The notes under the pieces are model-generated. The model made no database searches. It was not told where the DNA came from and saw only the letters and a program-made list of their open reading frames with translations. Of a DNA stretch of 11,344 nucleotides, positions 1 through 4,389 are shown piece after piece; the first letter of the stretch is position 1, and every line of letters starts with the position of its first letter. A program made the position numbers and the translations under genes. The stretch is taken from NCBI GenBank assembly GCA_934477985.1, contig CAKSOR010000046.1, forward strand, positions 1 to 11,344. Direction: 5' to 3'. This DNA is from an uncultured Eubacteriales bacterium (lineage in GTDB: Bacteria > Bacillota > Clostridia > Oscillospirales > CAG-272).

Positions 1-120
1 GATGATTCGGTTCGGGTCGTCATTGATAGCGTATTCCTTTACGCCGGGCAGGGTGCGACCCTGCACTCGTACGTCAGGGTTTGTTTCTGCGCCGCCGTCA
101 GTCTCGTGCCAATCAAACAT
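1..120 (-). CDS. Partial unrecognised ORF running off the left edge
   Basis: An open frame of 40 codons begins at an ATG at 120 and leaves the window at base 1. It starts MFDWHETDGG and contains PDVRVQGRTLPGVKEYAIN. I do not recognise the family. The frame is open upstream only to a TAA at about 148, and no clear ribosome site precedes the ATG (only GGTGG touching it), so the true start is uncertain. It lies where the rest of a tail gene or the next tail protein would be expected, but its residues do not resemble the missing end of the major tail protein. It may be a different phage gene or a non-phage gene brought in at the junction described at 121-220. Confidence 0.3.
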   Translation of the reverse strand, partial: MFDWHETDGGAETNPDVRVQGRTLPGVKEYAINDDPNRII

Positions 121-220
121 CCACCGTCGCAAAAAGCAGCTTCTACTTTAGGCGAAGGCGCAGCCTGAGCGGGGCGAGCGCGGAGCGCGACCCCCTCCTG
201 ACAGAACCGCGATAATCGAG
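121..220. other. GC-rich low-complexity spacer after the truncated tail gene
   Basis: About 100 bases between the premature tail-gene stop and the left-edge ORF. Roughly 150-195 is built from GCGC, CGCTC and GGCG words and codes for nothing convincing: the frames give Arg/Ser/Ala/Leu-rich strings with stops. Late phage genes in this block are otherwise packed with gaps of 0-20 bases, so this spacer is out of character. It looks like the GC-rich dispersed filler found between chromosomal genes of Clostridia, although that resemblance is from memory and not tested. Confidence 0.35.
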
Positions 221-541
221 TCAGTACAACCTAGCCCTGACGTCTGCCCGCGGGGGCTCCCCGCCGTCGTCAAGGACTTTCCGGTTGTCGATGATGTCCT
301 GAAGAAGCGTCGCGATTTTCGACGCCTTGTCGGCGTAAAAAGGCTCGACTGAAGCCGACGCCTCATACGAGCTGAGGTTTACCGACGTCTCGCCGAGAAT
401 ATTCTTTTTGCTCTCGACCTCCGCGCCGAGCTCGACATTGAACTCCTCAAGGTCAGAGCCGAGTCTTTCGTAGGTCGCCGACTCTCCGCCCGGCGTCGCG
501 TTCAGGTAGTGAGCGAGATATTTTCTTTCGATCTTTGCCAT
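221..541 (-). CDS. Major tail protein, C-terminally truncated
   Basis: 106 residues. The first 90 or so (MAKIERKYLAHYL, then YERLGSDLEEF, then ESKKNILGETSV, then VEPFYAD) match the N-terminal half of the siphophage tail-tube protein family common in Bacillota phages, which is usually about 150-190 residues. This protein polymerises into the tail tube below the head-tail connector. The ribosome site GGAGG lies 7 bases before the ATG and overlaps the end of the previous gene. Family-like sequence stops near residue 92 (KVLDD). It is followed by GGEPPRADVRARLY and a TGA, where family members normally continue with a beta-strand-rich half. The gene therefore appears cut by a deletion, insertion or recombination around base 265. 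Position after the tail-terminator gene supports the call. A tail tube built from this product is unlikely. Confidence 0.75.
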   Translation of the reverse strand: MAKIERKYLAHYLNATPGGESATYERLGSDLEEFNVELGAEVESKKNILGETSVNLSSYEASASVEPFYADKASKIATLLQDIIDNRKVLDDGGEPPRADVRARLY

Positions 542-543
542 TT

Positions 544-987
544 TTAATCCTCCATGTCAATTTTGTACTCGGCGATAATCTGGAGCTGATACCTTACTCC
601 GCCGTTCAGCTCGGGCGGAATCTCGAAGAGCATTCCGTTCGCCGCGGTGATCTTCCTCACCTCGCCGGGATACTCTCTGCCGTCGATTTCGGCGGTGATT
701 TCAAGCCCGCGCCCATGTCTTGCGAGCCAGTCGGCAAGCTCCAGAAGCGCGCCGGAATTATTCAGCCTGTCGAAGTCGCTAAAAGACTGCCAGACGCTGT
801 AAAAATAGAATGTGTGCTGTCTTATCGGATTCCCGAGAATGTCCTCGCGGAGAAGCTCGTCGCCAACCGACGAAAGCGAATAGCTGTCCGGCTCGGAGTC
901 CGCGAAGTCAATGTGAACCGTTCCGGAAATCTCGTTTATTTTCGGAAACTCCGAAAGGAGCTTCCGGACCGCTTCGATGATGTTCAT
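544..987 (-). CDS. Tail terminator / minor capsid protein 3-like
   Basis: 147 residues, beginning MNIIEAVRKLLSEFP and ending YQLQIIAEYKIDMED. Size, position (fourth small gene after the capsid and directly before the tail tube) and the pattern of an N-terminal helix, central HTFYFYSVWQSFSDFDRLNNSG and C-terminal strands fit the Minor_capsid_3/tail-terminator group of Bacillota siphophages, which caps the tail tube and joins it to the head. The ATG at 987 shares one base with the stop of the previous gene (TAATG), and CCGGAGGTGG supplies the ribosome site, so the two are translationally coupled. The family label comes from position and overall pattern; no catalytic motif is expected. Confidence 0.7.
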   Translation of the reverse strand: MNIIEAVRKLLSEFPKINEISGTVHIDFADSEPDSYSLSSVGDELLREDILGNPIRQHTFYFYSVWQSFSDFDRLNNSGALLELADWLARHGRGLEITAEIDGREYPGEVRKITAANGMLFEIPPELNGGVRYQLQIIAEYKIDMED

Positions 988-1442
988 TATCCACCTCCGG
1001 CGATTTTCTCAGCCCCGCGCCTGATCGCCTCGCCTTTGACTTCCTTCATCTTCTCGAACCATAGCTTCTGCGCGTCGGGGTGCTTCGCGGTCGAGTATTC
1101 AAGCTCGCGCCCGGTCGGGGATTTCTTCGGCGGGGAACGCCAGCCCATAAGCTCGCCGTCCTTGTAGATCGGTATGTTCGGTCCGTAGACCTCGCCGTAG
1201 TACTGGTAGCGCGCGTATGGCGCGTTGTAGACGATCAGCCCCGAGCCGATCTTCGTGCCGAGCTTGGGCGCGTTGTTCGAGAGGAATCCGGTTCGGTAGG
1301 GCGTGTAGCGTTTCATCTGCCGGATACACTCGGAATCGACAAATTCCTGCGCTCTTCTCAGATTCTCGTTCGTCGCCTTCGCGAAGACCGGATTCCAGAG
1401 GAACTTGAAGCCGCCGTCAACGTGGTCTTTCGGCTGATTCAC
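987..1442 (-). CDS. Minor capsid protein 2 / neck (tail completion) protein
   Basis: 151 residues with a GTG start at 1442 that overlaps the previous stop by four bases (GTGA). The stretch RQMKRYTPYRTGFLSNNAP, then a Gly-rich turn, then IVYNAPYARYQYYGE is the recognisable core of the Minor_capsid_2/HK97-gp10-like neck proteins, in which 'TPYRTG ... L' and 'YARYQYYGE' are hallmark segments. The later part, MGWRSPPKKSPTGRELEYSTAK, is also typical of the Bacillota phage version. The protein joins the portal-connector stack to the tail. It sits between the head-closure and tail-terminator genes, as in A118-type phages. Confidence 0.8.
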   Translation of the reverse strand: MNQPKDHVDGGFKFLWNPVFAKATNENLRRAQEFVDSECIRQMKRYTPYRTGFLSNNAPKLGTKIGSGLIVYNAPYARYQYYGEVYGPNIPIYKDGELMGWRSPPKKSPTGRELEYSTAKHPDAQKLWFEKMKEVKGEAIRRGAEKIAGGG

Positions 1443-1786
1443 AGAGCCACCACCTTCACATGGCGGCAGAACGCGCCGTAGAGCTTGTCCTCGACCGTCC
1501 TTACCGTCACCGGGTCAGACGCTCTGAGAGCCTTCACGCCGTCTGAAACCGCCTTCTCGCTCGTCGTGTCGAAGGCGAATGAGCAGTTCCCGCGGACGAT
1601 GATGTCGCGCGGCTTTGGCGCGAGTTCAGCGTAGTTTTCGGGGATGTAGACGACAACCGCCGCGTCCTCGGTCATTCCGCCCTTGACGAGAGCCTTCCCG
1701 CGCGAGTCCTTCCAGAAGCAGACCGGGATGAAAACGCGCTCGAAAGTCTTCTCACGGTAAACCGTACAGCTTGAATTCGTCAGCAT
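1439..1786 (-). CDS. Head closure / minor capsid protein 1-like
   Basis: 115 residues, MLTNSSCTVYREKTFERVF at the N-terminus, then VVVYIPEN, then PRDIIVRGNCSFAFD and a C-terminal YGAFCRHVKVVAL. The order 'CTVY..., VCFWKD..., YIP, D-IVRG, C-terminal H-KV' matches the short Minor_capsid_1-like head-closure proteins of Bacillota phages, which sit on the head-tail adaptor and plug DNA before the tail attaches. The ATG lies one base downstream of the previous stop (TGATATG), with a GGGGGTG ribosome site inside the previous coding end. Its stop overlaps the next GTG start. Confidence 0.65.
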   Translation of the reverse strand: MLTNSSCTVYREKTFERVFIPVCFWKDSRGKALVKGGMTEDAAVVVYIPENYAELAPKPRDIIVRGNCSFAFDTTSEKAVSDGVKALRASDPVTVRTVEDKLYGAFCRHVKVVAL

Positions 1787-1787
1787 A

Positions 1788-2126
1788 TCAGCACCCCCGG
1801 TAAAGAAGCCCCGAGTCGGCGAACCATCGGTAGACGCATTCCCTGACCGCCGACGCGAGCGACTTCGCGCGGGCTTCGGATGATTCGTACGTCACCGAGA
1901 GATCGCCCGTATGCTCTGACGTGATCGCCCGCCCAGTCTGACCGTCGGAATAAATAAGCTCCGCCAGCTCGCACTGGCAGAGCTTTGCGTCGTCCGTGTC
2001 GGGGACTTCGCCGATATATCGCGCTAACCGCTTTCCGGCTGAACGGCAATAAAGCGGGAAATCCTCAGCCGAGATAAGCGGGGACTTCCCGGCGAGGTAT
2101 TCGTTCAGGTAGTACGTGTAGTCCAT
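1788..2126 (-). CDS. Head-tail connector (adaptor) protein
   Basis: 112 residues: MDYTYYLNEYLAGKSPLIS, then a mostly helical protein ending VRECVYRWFADSGLLYRGC. It directly follows the major capsid gene with a one-base TAATG overlap, which is the conserved place for the gp6/gp15-type connector that docks on the portal ring. Features typical of the family are an N-terminal helix, a central AKLCQCELAELIYSDGQ helix, and the 'SVTYESSEARAKSLASAVRECVYRWF' region with conserved S(V/I)TY. The assignment rests on gene order and this pattern. Confidence 0.65.
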   Translation of the reverse strand: MDYTYYLNEYLAGKSPLISAEDFPLYCRSAGKRLARYIGEVPDTDDAKLCQCELAELIYSDGQTGRAITSEHTGDLSVTYESSEARAKSLASAVRECVYRWFADSGLLYRGC

Positions 2127-3028
2127 TACGACGCCGCTTTGTGGAGGTAGATGCCCGCGACCTTGTTCTCATAGGCCTCGGCGATACCGACCGTGCGGTA
2201 GCCGAACTCCCACGCGTCGGCGTGCTGGTTCTGCTCAGGCGTGATGACCTTCGGCGCGACGTGCTTCTGGTACTGGATGACCGCGGGCTTGTGGATGATC
2301 ATGAAGTTGATGTTCTTCGCGCTGTCGGCCTTCGTGAAGCCGCCCGCGGTCTGGTCGTCGGTCGTGCTTCCGCCGGAAACGGGTTCGACCTTACCGGAGA
2401 GCTGCTTGATCGCGGTGTAGAAGCGAGTCTGAGGGACTTTGACAACCTTTGCGAAGCCGTCGAGAACTTCCTTCGACTTCGTGGTGTCGAGATCCTTGAC
2501 GAGTCCGAGGAGAGTCGGCGTGATGTAGAGATAACGCTCGGTGGAGGGAACCTCCGCCTCATCCATGGCGTTGACCGCCGCACGAAGCGCGGTAATTACG
2601 TTCGCTCCGGTCGAGAGAGCCGCCGCGTCAACCGTGCCGATACCCGAAATCGACGCGTAAGTCGCGAATCTGAATGCGTCAAGCTCGGGAGTTACCTTCG
2701 TCCGGATGAACTCGGACGCGAGCGAGCCGAACGCGATTCCGGCGGTCTCGGCGTTGTCGAGGGTATCGACCGCGAACTTTCTGCCGCGGTCGAAGTTGCA
2801 CTTGACCGTCTCGTTGGTCAGGGTGACGTCGCCGTCGACATAGCCGCCGTTACGCGAGTAGTTCGCGAGTCCGTCCATGCTGATCTTGGGGATGATCAGC
2901 TCGTTGACGTTGTTGCCCTGACGCGCGAGCTCAGGCGCGCCGTCGAGATCGGCGGTGAGGGACGAGAGCTTGTAAACCTCGTCGAGGAGGGGAACGTATT
3001 TCTTAAAGAGCGAGATATCGTTTGCCAT
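2126..3028 (-). CDS. Major capsid protein
   Basis: 300 residues starting MANDISLFKKYVPLLDEVYK. This is the main shell protein, presumably of the HK97 fold, as in other siphophages of this gene order. Visible hallmarks are NVNELIIPKISMDGLANYSR near residue 40, NETVKCNFDRGRKFAVDTLDN near 73-92, and a C-terminal AWEFGYRTVGIAEAYENKVAGIY segment like other Bacillota phage capsid proteins. The ribosome site AAAGGATT lies just upstream of the ATG, 19 bases after the scaffold stop. No protease gene or N-terminal delta domain is seen, which agrees with a separate scaffold gene next door. The protein is complete. Confidence 0.85.
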   Translation of the reverse strand: MANDISLFKKYVPLLDEVYKLSSLTADLDGAPELARQGNNVNELIIPKISMDGLANYSRNGGYVDGDVTLTNETVKCNFDRGRKFAVDTLDNAETAGIAFGSLASEFIRTKVTPELDAFRFATYASISGIGTVDAAALSTGANVITALRAAVNAMDEAEVPSTERYLYITPTLLGLVKDLDTTKSKEVLDGFAKVVKVPQTRFYTAIKQLSGKVEPVSGGSTTDDQTAGGFTKADSAKNINFMIIHKPAVIQYQKHVAPKVITPEQNQHADAWEFGYRTVGIAEAYENKVAGIYLHKAAS

Positions 3029-3047
3029 AATTTTTTAATCCTTTCTG

Positions 3048-3602
3048 TTACTTTTTCGGTTCGAGACCCATCGCGGCGCGTACCGCGGCGAGCGGGTCGG
3101 CGTTGTTCGTTGATCCTGTCGGAGCGACCGGATTCTTCACGGGTTCGTCCGACGTGAAGAGATAGTCGTTGTCGGTCTTGCAGGCATCGAGCGCGGACTT
3201 TATGTCGGCGTCGCGGTTGGTCGACGCTCTGAGCTTGTCGACGTCGAGCAGAGCCTTGACCGCCTTCGCGTTCTTCGCGCCGGACGACGAGATCGCGCTG
3301 TCAAGCACCGCCGAGAATTCCATGTCGGCGAGCTTCGCCTTGTACTCGTTGTCCTTCGCGGTGAGGTCGCCGCTTAACTTCGCGATCTGGTTCTTAAGGT
3401 CCGAGACGTCGACGCCCTCGAAGGACTTTAATTTTTCCTTCGCGCCGTCGAGCTGAGACTTGAATTCGTCGCGAGCCGTGCGTAAGCGGTTCGTCTCCTC
3501 GGCGGTCTTGTAGTTCTCGCCGAACTGCGCCGTGAAGGCGTCCTTCTTGTCCGCCGGAATCTGAATACCGAGTTCCGAGAGAATCGTTTCGATGTTTTTC
3601 AT
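3048..3602 (-). CDS. Scaffold protein, phage GP20 family
   Basis: 184 residues from the ATG at 3602 (MKNIETILSELGIQIPADK); an upstream in-frame ATG at 3698 is rejected because its extra residues come from the hairpin region. GGAAG lies 7 bases before the chosen ATG. The N-terminal ILSELGIQIPADKKDAF segment, a charged coiled-coil stretch from about 35 to 85 (ARDEFKSQLDGAKEKLKSF), and a short basic tail ending MGLEPKK are characteristic of GP20-type scaffolds. These guide capsid assembly and bind the coat through the C-terminal tail. It is immediately upstream of the capsid gene, as expected. It is also the first gene after a pair of terminator-like hairpins, with no obvious promoter of its own. 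Confidence 0.85.
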   Translation of the reverse strand: MKNIETILSELGIQIPADKKDAFTAQFGENYKTAEETNRLRTARDEFKSQLDGAKEKLKSFEGVDVSDLKNQIAKLSGDLTAKDNEYKAKLADMEFSAVLDSAISSSGAKNAKAVKALLDVDKLRASTNRDADIKSALDACKTDNDYLFTSDEPVKNPVAPTGSTNNADPLAAVRAAMGLEPKK

Positions 3603-3680
3603 GTGCGTGCTTCCTTTCTTCGTGGCTTGTATCCCGCTCCGACCGCGGCTGAAAGTGAGCCGGATGCCCTCCGGCGGGGG

Positions 3681-3702
3681 AAAACAGTTGCGAGGCAACT
3701 GT
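3681..3702 (-). terminator. Second terminator-like hairpin before scaffold
   Basis: A perfect 8-base stem (ACAGTTGC / GCAACTGT) with a 3-base loop at 3684-3702. On the minus strand it is followed by only four T, then a run of C. The short T tract makes it a weak intrinsic terminator or a processing hairpin. It lies directly after a stronger hairpin at 3712-3741. Confidence 0.35.
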
Positions 3703-3707
3703 GATAT

Positions 3708-3741
3708 AAAAACAGCACTGCGGGAAAATCCGTAGTGCTGT
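3708..3741 (-). terminator. Intrinsic terminator between the YjcQ-like gene and scaffold
   Basis: Arms ACAGCACTACGG and CCGCAGTGCTGT pair over 12 positions with one mismatch around a 6-base loop (3712-3741). On the minus strand the stem runs into five T followed by AT-rich sequence. This fits a rho-independent terminator closing the transcription unit that contains the minor-head C-terminal domain, the 63-residue gene and the YjcQ-like gene. Late phage transcription would have to pass through it to reach scaffold and capsid. Confidence 0.55.
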
Positions 3742-3751
3742 AGTTATTGAG

Positions 3752-3849
3752 TTGTAACTTGCTGGCAACTTGCTTATAACTTGCGGATAAACTTAAGTTT
3801 TAACGCAAGTTAATGCTAAGTTAATGCTGAGTCAGTGTTAAGTTTCAGC
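3752..3849. repeat. Dyad-symmetric array of 11-base AACTT/AAGTT repeats
   Basis: Three 11-base units in plus orientation (3752-3762, 3763-3773, 3774-3784) end in AACTTGC. A perfect 12-base palindrome AAACTTAAGTTT follows at 3789-3800. Then come 11-base units in the opposite sense at 3806-3816 and 3817-3827 (AAGTTAATGC), with degenerate copies at 3828-3838 and 3839-3849. AACTT starts at 3756, 3767, 3778 and 3790; AAGTT starts at 3795, 3807, 3818 and 3840, with GAGTC at 3829. The spacing is therefore 11-11-12, centre, 12-11-11-11. TAACTTGCG (3777-3785) and CGCAAGTTA (3804-3812) form a perfect 9-base inverted repeat. The array fills the gap between the YjcQ-like stop codon and the terminators. 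One-helical-turn spacing suggests protein binding on one face of the DNA. Confidence 0.8.
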
Positions 3850-3850
3850 G

Positions 3851-4186
3851 TTACATTATCGCTCCGGCGACCGTAGTCGCTACTTCCGTTATGCCCTGCG
3901 CGGCTTTCTGAATCTTTGCCATAATCGAATTCTCCTGCAAATATTCAAGCCCTTTGAGCGTGATCCGCATATCATGCGACTCGACGATCGTGTCGCCGTT
4001 TATGTTGTATTTTACGCAGACCCCTTTGATGTAACCCACATCGACCATCATTTCGATGTACCGCGCCCAGCGTTCCTTACTGACTCCGAGGGCTTCATGA
4101 CCGATCTGATCAACGTCGAACTCCGGAAGATCCATCGCCTTTTCAAGCGCGGTGAGGATTTTGTAAACCGCTTTGAAGTTGTCCAT
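3851..4186 (-). CDS. YjcQ-like winged-helix protein
   Basis: 111 residues. The N-terminus FKAVYKILTALEKAMD, then ALGVSKERWARYIEMMVDVGYIKGV, then DMRITLKGLEYLQENSIMAKIQKAAQG follows the layout of the YjcQ family: helix, helix, 'GYI-G' wing, 'ITLKGLEYL-ENS'. YjcQ-like proteins are small winged-helix proteins often found in Bacillota prophages; their exact role is not established. AGGAG lies 7 bases before the ATG and overlaps the TAG stop of the upstream small gene. The gene sits inside the head operon where no structural protein is needed, next to the polymorphic minor-head extension, and just upstream of a dyad repeat array it could conceivably bind (inference). The last 20 residues are Ala/Thr-rich and less family-like. 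Confidence 0.7.
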   Translation of the reverse strand: MDNFKAVYKILTALEKAMDLPEFDVDQIGHEALGVSKERWARYIEMMVDVGYIKGVCVKYNINGDTIVESHDMRITLKGLEYLQENSIMAKIQKAAQGITEVATTVAGAIM

Positions 4187-4195
4187 GATGTTCTC

Positions 4196-4387
4196 CTATT
4201 CAAGAAATTCAGCGTCCATGCCGTTAAAGTCAAGATTGCTTTCAACGGCAACGCAATTTTTCATATCGTAAGCTATTATCGCGTCATAGACTTTACTGCC
4301 GATTTTTAATTTCTTAAATCTCAGCGGTAACGAATCGAAAGTCAGAACCGCGTATTTGCCTATGTTTGCACAGCTTTTTATTTTCAT
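4196..4387 (-). CDS. Small protein, candidate immunity partner of the MuF C-terminal domain
   Basis: 63 residues, MKIKSCANIGKYAVLTFDS, then LPLRFKKLKIGSKVYDA, then NCVAVESNLDFNGMDAEFLE. I cannot name a family. The alternating hydrophobic pattern suggests a small all-beta protein. It starts two bases after the stop of the minor head gene, with AAGGGC as ribosome site, and its AT-rich composition matches the 3' end of that gene. A short conserved-looking gene directly after a MuF protein with a variable tail is where immunity genes of MuF polymorphic toxins are found, so an antidote role is plausible but unproven. Alternatives are a minor virion component or an unrelated phage accessory protein. 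Confidence 0.6.
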   Translation of the reverse strand: MKIKSCANIGKYAVLTFDSLPLRFKKLKIGSKVYDAIIAYDMKNCVAVESNLDFNGMDAEFLE

Positions 4388-4389
4388 CG

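Noticed and set aside
148..366. 72-codon minus-strand frame overlapping the end of the tail gene, considered as a frameshifted continuation
   Set aside because: Its residues are Arg/Ser/Gly/Pro-rich and do not resemble the missing half of the tail protein, so a simple one-base frameshift does not repair the gene.
535..1167. Plus-strand frame of 210 codons opposite the tail-terminator and neck genes
   Set aside because: No ribosome site and no protein-like pattern; both minus-strand genes there are well supported and coupled.
2141..3157. Long plus-strand frame of 338 codons opposite the capsid gene
   Set aside because: It is an antisense shadow of the GC-rich capsid gene; its product is an Arg/Asp/Val-rich string with no family features, and the minus-strand capsid protein is clear.
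3660..3674. Small GC hairpin CCGGA / TCCGG just upstream of scaffold
   Set aside because: Only five pairs and no T tract on either strand; not enough to call a terminator.
3603..3698. N-terminal extension of scaffold to an ATG at 3698
   Set aside because: It would translate the hairpin region; the ATG at 3602 has a good ribosome site and gives the normal family N-terminus.
3752..3849. CRISPR-like array
   Set aside because: Units are 11 bases with no spacers and the second half is inverted; this is a binding-site-like array, not a CRISPR.
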